From CAXTSE01 sp964246985 (lineage in GTDB: Bacteria > Actinomycetota > Actinomycetes > Actinomycetales > Microbacteriaceae): a stretch of DNA of 64,000 bases. Below, one piece after another: positions 1-8,311 of this stretch. The translations under genes were made by a program, and so were the position numbers. Under the pieces are notes generated by a model that saw only the letters and a program-made list of their open reading frames with translations, had not been told where the DNA came from and ran no database searches. The stretch spans positions 62,001 through 126,000 of the forward strand of contig CAXTSE010000009.1 of assembly GCA_964246985.1 (NCBI GenBank). The letters are read 5' to 3'. Each line of letters begins with the position of its first letter. The stretch's first letter is position 1.

Positions 1-1508
1 GCGGACTTGACGATGTCGTACTTGGAGAGCGGATCGGAGTCCGGCATCACGAATGCGAACGTGAAGTACAGGCACGCGCCCGAGTGGTACGAGTGCGACA
101 TGTGGCTCATGATCCAGCCCTTGATGCCGATCCGGTCGTAGGCGGCATTCGCTGCCTTGACCACCTCGTCGTGCACCTGGTTGACCCTCGACCACGGCAT
201 GGCGGTCTCGGACACGTCGCCGGCCGCGCCCTGGTCGAGCAGGAAGTCGCGCAGGTAGGGCGTGTCGAACTTCTTCTGGTCGTAGAGCACGCCGGGCCCC
301 TTGCCGACGCCCATGCCGCCGTGCGACTTGACGATCTTGTCGACCAGCTTCTTCTGACGCTCCGCGTGCGACTCGCTGCCCTCGTATCCGATGAAGGACA
401 GGCAGATGTCGTCGAGGTTCCAGCCCTTGCTCTTCATGAGGTTGGGGAGCACGGTGCCCGACATGAACTTCGAGACGCCCTTGCTCTCCTTGCTGGTGGC
501 CAGCGAGAAGCCGGTCTCGCGCGCGTCCGAGATGCGGGTGATCGACGGCGTCGCGTCGGACTCCGCGATCTCCTGCATGGCGGCGATGCCCGCCTCCCAG
601 TTCGGGAAGAAGTAGGCGTACACGTCGCGCTTCGCAGGGACGCGGTGCACCTGGGCCGTGACCTCGGTGATGACGCCGAGGCGGCCCTCGCTGCCGACGA
701 TCATCTCGCGCACGCTCGGGCCGTTGGAGGCGGAGGGGATGGCCCGGATGACGAGCGTGCCGCTGCGTCCATCGGTGCTGGGGCGCACGACCCGCAGACC
801 ACGGGCGATGTCGGCGATGTCGCCGTACTTGTCGGACTGCATGCCGGACGAGCGGGTGGCGACCCATCCGCCGAGGGTGGAGTGCGTGAAGCTGTCGGGG
901 AAGTGGCCGATCGTCCAGCCCTTCGCGTTCAGCTGCGCCTCGAGGTCGGGGCCGAGGGCGCCCGCCTGGATACGGGCGAGGCCCGACTCCTCGTCGATGT
1001 CGAGCACCTGGTTGAGGCGGCCCATGTCGAGCGAGAGCACGACGCGCTTCTCGTCGGCCCGCGGCTCGAGCGACCCGGCGATGTTGCTGCCCCCGCCGAA
1101 GGGGATGATGACGACGCCCGCGGCGACGGCTGCGTCGACGACCTTCTGCACCTCGTCCTCGTCAGCCGGGTACACGACCAGGTCGGGATAGCGCTCGACC
1201 TGGTTGGCGCGGATGCGGATCAGGTCGCGGATGCTCTTGCCGTACACGTGCACGACCCGCTCCATGTCGTCGATCGTGACGTTGCCCTCGCCGACGATCG
1301 TGGCCAGCGTCGCGCGGAGCGCAGGGGTCGCACGGCTCTTGGCGACGGTCAGGTCGTCGAACGACGGCTTCTCGACCGGGGTGACCGTGCGCAGGTCGAG
1401 GCCGACGGCGTACTGCACGAAGTCGGCGAAGCCCGGCTTGTCCTGCCAGTGGAAGGCGGTGCCCTCGTTGCCCCAGCCCCACCACTTCATGTGCTTGACG
1501 TCGGTCAC
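1..1508 (-). CDS. FAD-linked oxidase, alkyl-DHAP synthase-like (3' end outside window)
   Basis: The translated protein begins with a Trp-rich stretch (KWWGWGNEG near residue 8), then has a PP-loop FAD-binding domain with PFGGGSNIAGS around residues 118-128 and later SFTHSTLGGW and EGRLGVITEV. These are typical of VAO-type flavoproteins of the alkyldihydroxyacetonephosphate synthase (AGPS) group, which exchange the acyl chain of acyl-DHAP for a fatty alcohol to form an ether bond. I chose the GTG at 1508: it overlaps the stop of the upstream acyltransferase gene as GTGA and has AAGGAG in front. About 502 codons are visible and the C-terminus lies beyond position 1. The neighbours (acyltransferase, SDR, fatty acyl-CoA reductase) fit ether-lipid synthesis. 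A related FAD-linked oxidase acting on a different hydroxyacid remains possible. Confidence 0.85.
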   Translation of the reverse strand, partial: MTDVKHMKWWGWGNEGTAFHWQDKPGFADFVQYAVGLDLRTVTPVEKPSFDDLTVAKSRATPALRATLATIVGEGNVTIDDMERVVHVYGKSIRDLIRIRANQVERYPDLVVYPADEDEVQKVVDAAVAAGVVIIPFGGGSNIAGSLEPRADEKRVVLSLDMGRLNQVLDIDEESGLARIQAGALGPDLEAQLNAKGWTIGHFPDSFTHSTLGGWVATRSSGMQSDKYGDIADIARGLRVVRPSTDGRSGTLVIRAIPSASNGPSVREMIVGSEGRLGVITEVTAQVHRVPAKRDVYAYFFPNWEAGIAAMQEIAESDATPSITRISDARETGFSLATSKESKGVSKFMSGTVLPNLMKSKGWNLDDICLSFIGYEGSESHAERQKKLVDKIVKSHGGMGVGKGPGVLYDQKKFDTPYLRDFLLDQGAAGDVSETAMPWSRVNQVHDEVVKAANAAYDRIGIKGWIMSHMSHSYHSGACLYFTFAFVMPDSDPLSKYDIVKS

Positions 1509-2224
1509 TTCGTGTCTCCTTCGGAGGTGTTCGGGGCAGTCTCGTCCGGGACGAGGATACGGTCTCGGTGCGTGTCGTACAGGCGGATGACCTCGGCGCG
1601 CACGCGCGCCATGAACTCCGTCGGGTTCTCGTCATCGGCCGCGCTCATGGGGGCTCCGAAGACGACCCCGACCGGCAGGCCGGACTTCGGCCACTTCGAT
1701 CCGCGCGGGTGGGCCTGGTGGGCGCCGATGAGCGCGATCGGGAGCACGGGGGCGCCGGTCGCCGCCGACAGCGCCGCGGCTCCGGGCTTGAAGTGCCCGA
1801 TGGCTCCGTCCTTCGAGCGGGTCCCCTCGGGGAACACCAGCACCGGCACATCGTGCTGCAGCAGCATCTTGGCGTTGACGTTCCGCGGATTCTTCCCACT
1901 GCGGTCGACCGGGAACGCATTGAAGAACAGCGCCGTCAGACCGCGGCGCCACCACACGTCGAAGAAGTAGTCGCCCGCGGCGCCGGCGGCGAGGTAGCGC
2001 GCCAGGGACCGGGGGAGCGCACCCGTGATGAGCGGAGCATCCAGGTGGCTGGAGTGGTTGGCGACCACCACGAAGGGGCGCTTCACGCCCTTGAGGTTCT
2101 CGCGCCCGTGGACGGTGACCCGCAGCATCCCCCAGACCACGCCCTTCAGGATTCCTCGCTGGGCGATGAAGCGTGCGTTCGCCTGGCCGGGCGATGTGAA
2201 GCGATTGCGCGTCTGTGCGGCCAT
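1505..2224 (-). CDS. PlsC-type lysophospholipid/glycerol-phosphate acyltransferase
   Basis: This 239-aa protein has the acyltransferase signature NHSSHLD (HX4D catalytic motif, about residues 57-63) and FPEGTR (substrate phosphate-binding motif, about 132-137). These define the PlsC/LPLAT family, which acylates glycerol-phosphate lipids at the inner membrane face. A GTG at 2242 is also open, but the ATG at 2224 is preceded by GGAGGA at good spacing, so I prefer it. The gene lies between the SDR and the AGPS-like gene and overlaps the latter by 4 bp, so the three are probably one leftward operon. In this setting it may acylate DHAP or an alkyl-glycerol-phosphate; general phosphatidic acid synthesis is the alternative. 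Confidence 0.9.
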   Translation of the reverse strand: MAAQTRNRFTSPGQANARFIAQRGILKGVVWGMLRVTVHGRENLKGVKRPFVVVANHSSHLDAPLITGALPRSLARYLAAGAAGDYFFDVWWRRGLTALFFNAFPVDRSGKNPRNVNAKMLLQHDVPVLVFPEGTRSKDGAIGHFKPGAAALSAATGAPVLPIALIGAHQAHPRGSKWPKSGLPVGVVFGAPMSAADDENPTEFMARVRAEVIRLYDTHRDRILVPDETAPNTSEGDTK

Positions 2225-2260
2225 CGGCTCCTCCTCGATCACGTGCTGCGGTGGTGCCGG

Positions 2261-3040
2261 TCAGTGCGCCTGCGCACTGCTCCGACTCAGGCTAATCGTG
2301 CGCGAGACGGCCCGCACCGTGGCGTCCGGCAGATGCTTGAGCAACCAGGAGAGGAATCGGTACCGAAGAGTCGGTATGGAGATCACCCGACCCCTGTCCA
2401 CGTCGCGCAGGCATTCGCGCACGAGGAGTTCGGGCTCGAGCCACAGGAAGTTCGGAATCCCGCCGCGCGAGGAGCCGACCCTCTGATGGAACTCCGTTCG
2501 CACCCAGCCCGGCATGAGGGCGGTCACCGTGACCCCCGTGCCGCGCAGCTCGCTCGACAGGCTCTCGCTGTAGACGCGCACCCACGCCTTGATCGCCGAG
2601 TACCCGCTCAGCGTGAGCTGGCCGTTGATGCTCGCCACGTTGACGATCGCGCCGGTCTTGCGCTCGCGCATCACCGGGGCGACCGCGCCGGCCAGCACGA
2701 GCACGGCCCGCACCATGACGTCGAGAGCGCGATCGTGCTCGGCGACGTCCGGGGCGGAGAGTCGGCTCGTGACGCGGAAGCCCGCGTTGTTGATGAAGTA
2801 GTCGATCGGATGCGCGCGGTCGCCCAGGCGGGCCGCCACGCGATCCGTGTCGTCGGCCTTCGCGAGGTCGGCCTCGATGACCTCCACCGTGCGGCCGACG
2901 GCGCGCAGCTCGGCGGCCATCGCGGCGAGCCGGCCGGGGTCGCGGGCGACGAGGACGATGTTGTGGCCGCGGGCCGCGAGCTGCCGCGCGAACTCGGCTC
3001 CGATGCCCGACGTCCCGCCTGTGACCAGCGCGATACCCAT
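2261..3040 (-). CDS. Short-chain dehydrogenase/reductase
   Basis: This 259-aa protein is a classical SDR: TGGTSGIG nucleotide-binding motif at residues 7-14, NNAG near 90, a Ser in the VASING stretch, and YSAIK as the catalytic YxxxK. The C-terminal 45 residues contain a hydrophobic/basic helix (WLLKHL), as in membrane-associated acyl-chain reductases. It is the first gene of the leftward lipid operon and is divergent from the ferritin-like/FAR operon. By context it could reduce acyl- or alkyl-DHAP to the glycerol-phosphate level, but the sequence alone does not give its substrate. ATG 3040 is preceded by AAGGA. Confidence 0.85.
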   Translation of the reverse strand: MGIALVTGGTSGIGAEFARQLAARGHNIVLVARDPGRLAAMAAELRAVGRTVEVIEADLAKADDTDRVAARLGDRAHPIDYFINNAGFRVTSRLSAPDVAEHDRALDVMVRAVLVLAGAVAPVMRERKTGAIVNVASINGQLTLSGYSAIKAWVRVYSESLSSELRGTGVTVTALMPGWVRTEFHQRVGSSRGGIPNFLWLEPELLVRECLRDVDRGRVISIPTLRYRFLSWLLKHLPDATVRAVSRTISLSRSSAQAH

Positions 3041-3117
3041 GATCCTTACGATACGGTGCTGATGAGCACCATTCCTCCCGAGGCGTGCTCCGCCTTGTCG
3101 AAGAAGGGCCGCATCCG

Positions 3118-3954
3118 ATGACGCAGAACCGCCGCGCCGAACCCTCCGAGGCAGAGGTCTCGCTCGAGTCCGGGTCGTTCGACGTGCGGGAGTTCGCACG
3201 CACGGCACGCGGCAGCCACCGGGGCCAGCTCGACCTCGACGCCATCGCCGAGTCGGGTCTCGGCGTCGACGCGATCCGCCTGCTCCGTCTGCTGCGCGAC
3301 CTCGAGCGCTCGACGATGCAGCGCATGCGCAACCTGCTCGTCACGGCGACCCACAAGGACGCGCGCGTCACGGCGTTCCTGACGACCTGGGCCTTCGAGA
3401 AGTTCTGGATCGCCGACGCCCTCGACGCTGTGCTCGAGGCCACGGGCGACGACCTGCACTCCTCCGAGAAGGCGGGCGGACTGCGGTCAGCCGTGAAGGA
3501 GCGGGCGGAGCGCCGCGGCCCGGTGTCACGTGCCATCCACGGCATGTTCGACGGGCCGCAGATCGTCGCCGCCCACATCGCCACCGGCCTCGCCGACGAG
3601 TGGATCACCACCGCCGCCTACCGCCGCCTCGGCGAGCTCTCGACGGGCCTCGACTCGATCGTCGACCTCGTGGTCGAGATCAAGGAGCGCCACATCCGCT
3701 TCCTCACCGAGGAGGCGCACCGCCGCCTCGCCGCGTCGTCGCGCGCCAGCTCGCTCACCCGTCGCGCGTTCAAGCAGGCGGTCTGGCCCATCGGCGCGGT
3801 CGAGCGCAGCGACGACGACCGCCTGTTCTTCGAGCGCGTCGTCTTCGGCTCGCCGACCGGAGTCGCTGACGCGGGTCGCATCCAGGCGCTCGTCGCCGCC
3901 CTGCCGGGGCTCGCGCCCGTGGCACCCACCATTTCTGCGAGACTCGTTCCGTGA
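3118..3954 (+). CDS. Ferritin-like protein with a degenerate di-iron site
   Basis: This 278-aa protein is clearly paralogous to the one at 6267-7100: both have a THKD/SHKE-type segment, FWxxxAL, an EW..AAY motif, and a final FL/FY helix. Compared with the paralogue, several expected metal ligands are changed: the helix-1 His is Ser (LERST), the helix-2 pair in EEFWH reads EKFWI (Glu to Lys, His to Ile), and the helix-4 Glu three residues before the His is Lys (KERH). The Glu of helix 3 (DEW) and the last His remain. It is therefore probably not a functional oxygenase and may serve as a structural partner. ATG 3118 is preceded by AAGGG. The gene overlaps the next as GTGA, so the two are translationally coupled. 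Confidence 0.8.
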   Translation: MTQNRRAEPSEAEVSLESGSFDVREFARTARGSHRGQLDLDAIAESGLGVDAIRLLRLLRDLERSTMQRMRNLLVTATHKDARVTAFLTTWAFEKFWIADALDAVLEATGDDLHSSEKAGGLRSAVKERAERRGPVSRAIHGMFDGPQIVAAHIATGLADEWITTAAYRRLGELSTGLDSIVDLVVEIKERHIRFLTEEAHRRLAASSRASSLTRRAFKQAVWPIGAVERSDDDRLFFERVVFGSPTGVADAGRIQALVAALPGLAPVAPTISARLVP

Positions 3955-6257
3955 CACCGAAGCGAGCGACGACCGATCTCGGTCGAGCGCACGTCTTCCT
4001 GACCGGAGCCACCGGCTTCGTCGGGCAAGCCGTGCTCGAGCGGCTGCTCTCCGCCCATCCCGAAACCACCGTCTCGATCCTGGTCCGCACGAAGGCGGGT
4101 GAGGACACGGCGGCCCGCGTCGCCGAGCTGCTCGCCAAGCCGGTGTTCCAATCCTGGCGCGACAAGGTCGGCGACGCCGCCGTCGCGAAAGCGGCGAAGG
4201 AGCGGGTGCGCATCGTCGAGGGCGCGATGGGATCCATCCCCGAGCTCCCGACAGACCTCGACATCGCGATCCACTCGGCCTCGGTCGTGTCGTTCGATCC
4301 GCCGATCGACGAGGCGTTCGACACCAACGTGAACGGTGCCGTCAACCTGTACGAGCGCCTGCTCGAGACGGGGGGCGACCCTCGCGTGGTGCACGTCTCG
4401 ACGTGCTACGTCGGCGGCCTGCGCAAGGGCGTCGCCCAGGAGGCGCGTCTCACGCACGAGGTCGGCTGGCGCACCGAGTACACGGCGGCGAAGGCGGCGC
4501 GGGAACGTGTCGAGATGCTGTCACGCGAGCCGGACCAGCTGCGCGTCTTCATCGACGCCGCCCGCGCCAAGCACGGCAAGGAGGGTCCGCAGGCCGTCGC
4601 CACGGCCAGCGAGGACGCCCGCCTCGCCTGGGTCAAGTCCGAGCTGGTCGACGCCGGACGCACGCGCGCCCAGTCGCTCGGCTGGACCGACGTCTACACG
4701 CTCACCAAGGCCTTCTCCGAGCGGGCGGCCGAGGAGCTGTGGGGCGAGAACGGCCACCGCCTGTCGGTGGTTCGCCCCGCCATCATCGAGAGCGCGCTCA
4801 AGCATCCCTACCCCGGCTGGATCGACGGGTTCAAGGTCGCCGACCCGCTGATCATGGCGTACGGACGCGGCCTGCTGCCCGAGTTCCCAGGCCTCCCCGA
4901 CTCGATCCTCGACGTGATCCCGGTCGACTTCGTGGTCAACGCGATCCTCGCTGCGGCGGCCAACCCGGCCCCGAAGAACAAGCCCGAGTACTTCCACGTC
5001 GCCTCCGGCGCCTCCAACCCGCTGCCGTTCCACCAGATCGCGGGCTACGTCAACCGGTACTTCCAGACGAACCCGATGCAGGACAAGCACGGCAAGGACA
5101 TCGTCACTCCGACCTGGAAGTTCCCGGTCGGGGACGCGTTCGAGAAATCGGTCGTGCGCCGAGAGAAGCTCGCCGTCACCGCCGAGAAGTGGCTCGGACG
5201 CCTGCCCGATACGGATCGCGTGCGCGGCTGGCACAACCAGATGATCCGCAACGTCGCCGACCTGGCGACTCTCAAGAACTTCACGCAGCTCTACCGCGTC
5301 TATGTGCAGACCGAGATCATCTTCGACGACCGCAACCTGCGTGCCCTGCATGAGGCCCTCCCCGCCGGGAAGCGCGACGAGTTCGGCTTCGACGTCCCGG
5401 CGATCGACTGGGAGGACTTCATGATGAACGTCCACATCCCCGCGATCACGGCGCTGACCAGAGAGTTCTCGGCCAAGCGCGCCGCCGCCAAGGCCGCCGC
5501 CGACGACGCGCGACCGACGCAGGATGTCGTGCCCGGATCCGACGTCCTCGCCGTGTTCGACCTGGAGGGCACGGTCGTCGACTCCAACATCGTGCAGCAG
5601 TACCTCTGGGTGCGCTCCGCCGGAGCCCGGAAGGCGGCCTGGCCCGCCGAGGCGGCCAGCATCCTCGGATCGCTCCGCGGGTATCTGCAGGCCGAGCGCC
5701 GCGACCGCGGCGAGTTCATCCGCACCTTCCTGCGCCGCTACGAGGGCATCCCTGTGGCACGACTCGAGAAGGTCGTGCAGGGCGGCTACGCCGACACGTT
5801 CCTGCGGCACACCAGTCCGGGCGCCATCGCGCAGATCAAGAAGCACCGCGATGCCGGGCACCGCACCGTGCTCGTCACCGGATCGATCGAGACGCTCGCC
5901 GAGCCGATAGCCGGCCTGTTCGACGAGGTCGTCGGCGGGCACATGCACGACAAGGACGGCGTCCTCACCGGCTACCTCGCCAAGCCCCCGCTCGTCGACG
6001 AGGCACGGGCCGCCTGGCTCACCCGCTATGCCGAGGAGCACGGACTCGACCTGGCGAAGTCGCACGGCTACGGGGACAGCCATGCCGACCTCGGGTGGCT
6101 CGCGTTGCTGGGAAATCCGCATGCGGTCAATCCCGACACCCAACTCGCGCGCGAAGCGCAACGAAGAAGCTGGAAGATAGAGAAGTGGAAACGCGGCACC
6201 CGCCCACCGGAGCGTGACGCTGTGACATCCGCCCGCGCATCCGACACGGCGAACTGA
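3951..6257 (+). CDS. Fatty acyl-CoA reductase (SDR/FAR type) fused to a HAD-IB phosphatase domain
   Basis: This 768-aa protein has two parts. Residues 1 to about 500 form a Rossmann-type fatty acyl-CoA reductase (male-sterility/FAR family) with GATGFVG at 19-25 and YTLTK at 249-253 (YxxxK); members reduce acyl-CoA to fatty alcohol with NADPH. From about 530 a HAD-IB phosphatase domain follows: motif I reads FDLEGT (Asp537), motif II LVTGS, motif IV YGDSHAD (Asp709). The second acidic residue of motif I is Glu instead of the usual Asp. Fatty alcohol would be the co-substrate of the AGPS-like enzyme encoded nearby. The start is a GTG overlapping the upstream stop. The role of the HAD domain is unknown. 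Confidence 0.88.
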   Translation: MTPKRATTDLGRAHVFLTGATGFVGQAVLERLLSAHPETTVSILVRTKAGEDTAARVAELLAKPVFQSWRDKVGDAAVAKAAKERVRIVEGAMGSIPELPTDLDIAIHSASVVSFDPPIDEAFDTNVNGAVNLYERLLETGGDPRVVHVSTCYVGGLRKGVAQEARLTHEVGWRTEYTAAKAARERVEMLSREPDQLRVFIDAARAKHGKEGPQAVATASEDARLAWVKSELVDAGRTRAQSLGWTDVYTLTKAFSERAAEELWGENGHRLSVVRPAIIESALKHPYPGWIDGFKVADPLIMAYGRGLLPEFPGLPDSILDVIPVDFVVNAILAAAANPAPKNKPEYFHVASGASNPLPFHQIAGYVNRYFQTNPMQDKHGKDIVTPTWKFPVGDAFEKSVVRREKLAVTAEKWLGRLPDTDRVRGWHNQMIRNVADLATLKNFTQLYRVYVQTEIIFDDRNLRALHEALPAGKRDEFGFDVPAIDWEDFMMNVHIPAITALTREFSAKRAAAKAAADDARPTQDVVPGSDVLAVFDLEGTVVDSNIVQQYLWVRSAGARKAAWPAEAASILGSLRGYLQAERRDRGEFIRTFLRRYEGIPVARLEKVVQGGYADTFLRHTSPGAIAQIKKHRDAGHRTVLVTGSIETLAEPIAGLFDEVVGGHMHDKDGVLTGYLAKPPLVDEARAAWLTRYAEEHGLDLAKSHGYGDSHADLGWLALLGNPHAVNPDTQLAREAQRRSWKIEKWKRGTRPPERDAVTSARASDTAN

Positions 6258-6266
6258 GGACAGACC

Positions 6267-7100
6267 ATGGCATTCGACATCGCGAAGTACACGAAGAACT
6301 CGGACGCCGTCGCCTGGGGCGACCTCGACTTCGACGAGTTCGATCGCAACCCGCTTCCCGACAACACCCTGCGCACCCTGCGCTACATGTGCGACGTCGA
6401 GTACCACACCGTCTGCTACCTGCGTGACCTGCTGACCACCCCGTCGCACAAGGAGCCGGAGATCGGCGCCTTCATGACGATGTGGAACCGCGAGGAGTTC
6501 TGGCACGGCGAGGCTCTCGCCGCTGTCCTCGCCAAGCACGGCATCTCGGTCGACTTCGACGAGCTGAAGGCGTCGCGCCTCAAGCTCGGCTGGAAGGATC
6601 GTCTCGACCCGATCAAGCAGTCGCTGCTCGGCGGTCTCGTCGGCCACGACTTCGTCGCCGTCCACATGTCGTGGGGTGCCGTCAACGAGTGGTCGGCCAA
6701 CGCCGCCTACCTCCGCATGGCCAAGAAGGAGGGGCACCCGGTGCTCGCCGAGCTGCTGAAGCGGATCGCGGCGCAGGAGACCAAGCACGTCGCCTTCTAC
6801 GCGTCCCAGGCGCGTGAGCGTCTCGCCGCCTCCAAGAAGGCGCAGGTCATCGCCCGCTTCGCCCTCAGCAAGTTCTGGGGTCCCGTCGGCTCGACCATCG
6901 CGCCCGACTCCGAGGTCACTCACGTCATGAACGACCTCTTCGGCGGTGCCGAGGGTCGCAAGCTGATCCGCGACGTCGACTCGCACGTCGCGAAGCTCCC
7001 GGGCATGCAGGGCCTGATGATCGTGGAGAACTCCCTGAACGCCCGCGGGATCTCGGCCGACGACCCGGTCGTCGAGCTGCGCGAGACCGTCGCGGCCTAG
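6267..7100 (+). CDS. Ferritin-like di-iron protein
   Basis: This 277-aa four-helix protein has an intact-looking di-iron set: Glu and His in VEYHT (helix 1), ExxH in EEFWH (helix 2), Glu in NEWSANAAY (helix 3) and ExxH in ETKH (helix 4). Such enzymes oxidise or desaturate acyl-type substrates or process aldehydes. It starts 9 bp after the fatty acyl-CoA reductase and is the catalytic-looking paralogue of the gene at 3118. Candidate activities, by context only, are forming a vinyl-ether double bond, desaturating a fatty chain, or converting a fatty aldehyde. The exact family was not identified. Confidence 0.82.
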   Translation: MAFDIAKYTKNSDAVAWGDLDFDEFDRNPLPDNTLRTLRYMCDVEYHTVCYLRDLLTTPSHKEPEIGAFMTMWNREEFWHGEALAAVLAKHGISVDFDELKASRLKLGWKDRLDPIKQSLLGGLVGHDFVAVHMSWGAVNEWSANAAYLRMAKKEGHPVLAELLKRIAAQETKHVAFYASQARERLAASKKAQVIARFALSKFWGPVGSTIAPDSEVTHVMNDLFGGAEGRKLIRDVDSHVAKLPGMQGLMIVENSLNARGISADDPVVELRETVAA

Positions 7101-7109
7101 GCCGTCGTC

Positions 7110-7772
7110 GTGCGCGTCTTCCTGATCGGAGCTGCCGGCGGGATCGGACGGCCGCTCGCCGCGCTTCTGGCCGCGCGTGGCGACTCCGTCACGGGGATGC
7201 ATCGCCGACCCGAGCAGGCGGATGCGATCGCCGCGTCGGGCGCCCGGCCGGTGGTCGGCGACCTGATCGCCTCATCCGTGGATGAGCTCGCCGCCCTGTT
7301 CTCCGGACATGACGCCGTGGTCTTCTCGGCCGGCGCTCACGGCACCGGAGCCGAGCAGACGACGCTCATCGACGGCGCGGGGCTGACCAAGGCGGCCTCG
7401 GCCGCGCGATCCGCCGGTGTCTCGCGGTTCGTGCTGGTGTCGGTGTTCCCGGATGCGGGACGCGGCGGCGAGGTCAGCGAGGGCTTCGAGCACTACATGC
7501 GCGTCAAGAAGGCGGCGGAGGTGGAGCTCGCGGGGTCCGGGCTCGACTGGGTGATCGTGCGTCCGGGCACGCTGCGCGACGATGCGGCGACCGGACTGGT
7601 CACGGTCGGGCCGACCATCGCCTACGGCGACGTGAACCGCGCCGACGTGGCCGGGGTGATCGACGCCGTGCTGCACGAGCCCGCGGTCTCGCGCAGCATC
7701 ATCGAGGTGACCGGTGGGTCCACCCCGGTGGCGCAGGCGATCGTCGAGCTCGTGCAGCTCACGTCGCGCTAG
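7110..7772 (+). CDS. NAD(P)-binding atypical SDR (NmrA/YwnB-like)
   Basis: This 220-aa protein begins MRVFLIGAAGGIGRPLA, a Rossmann GxxGxxG motif at the extreme N-terminus, followed by GDL, FSAGAH and a DWVIVRPG segment seen in atypical SDRs that bind NAD(P)H without the YxxxK catalytic site. The start is GTG, 9 bp after the ferritin-like gene, so it probably belongs to the same transcript. It may be a redox sensor or epimerase-like protein; a link to lipid synthesis is only positional. Confidence 0.82.
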   Translation: MRVFLIGAAGGIGRPLAALLAARGDSVTGMHRRPEQADAIAASGARPVVGDLIASSVDELAALFSGHDAVVFSAGAHGTGAEQTTLIDGAGLTKAASAARSAGVSRFVLVSVFPDAGRGGEVSEGFEHYMRVKKAAEVELAGSGLDWVIVRPGTLRDDAATGLVTVGPTIAYGDVNRADVAGVIDAVLHEPAVSRSIIEVTGGSTPVAQAIVELVQLTSR

Positions 7773-7778
7773 CGGAGG

Positions 7779-8270
7779 TCAGTCGACCTTCGGGGCGTCG
7801 CTCTCGTTGCGGGCGTCGGTCTGGCTGCGGTCGGCCTCGACGGTCGTCTCGCGGTCGGAGACGCCTTGACCGGTGAGGCTGTTCTCGACGTCCTCCGACA
7901 TGCCGGAGTCGACGATGTCGTAGGTCACCGCCGAGCCGCCGGACTGGCTGCCGCTCGCGTTGCTGCCGGAATCGGACGGGTCGCGGGTCTCGTCGCCGTC
8001 GGCGTCGACCGTCGGCACATCGGTGCCGGCGTCGTCGCTCGTGTCGATGTCGGCGTCGGGGGCGATTTCGTCCTGGGGGGAGGGGTTCTCGTAGCTCATG
8101 GGGCCAGTCTGACCCCGCCGCAGCCAGCGGCTCAGCCGAGCGGTCTGACGGTCAGTGAACTCATTGGAGAGATTCAGGGTCTCGGCCGACAGGTCGCCGC
8201 CGTCGAAGATGGCGCGCAGGGCCCTCATGGCGCGCTGCTCCTGCGTCTCGGGGGTGCCGGGGTCTGCCAT
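7779..8270 (-). CDS. Acidic low-complexity hypothetical protein
   Basis: This 163-aa protein is rich in Asp, Ser and Thr after residue 58 and looks disordered; the first 57 residues include a basic amphipathic segment (ARLSRWLRRG). ATG 8270 has GGAG close in front; a second ATG at 8099 would give a 106-aa acidic protein only. No function is recognised. It ends 6 bp from the end of the convergent SDR gene. Confidence 0.6.
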   Translation of the reverse strand: MADPGTPETQEQRAMRALRAIFDGGDLSAETLNLSNEFTDRQTARLSRWLRRGQTGPMSYENPSPQDEIAPDADIDTSDDAGTDVPTVDADGDETRDPSDSGSNASGSQSGGSAVTYDIVDSGMSEDVENSLTGQGVSDRETTVEADRSQTDARNESDAPKVD

Positions 8271-8311
8271 GGCTCCATTGTGTCGCGTCTCGCGGATGGC
8301 ACGATGAGGTG

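Noticed and set aside
84..1970. A 628-codon plus-strand frame at the left edge
   Set aside because: It is antisense to the AGPS-like and PlsC genes, which show clear motifs; the frame is His/Val/Asp/Arg-rich and lacks any recognisable domain.
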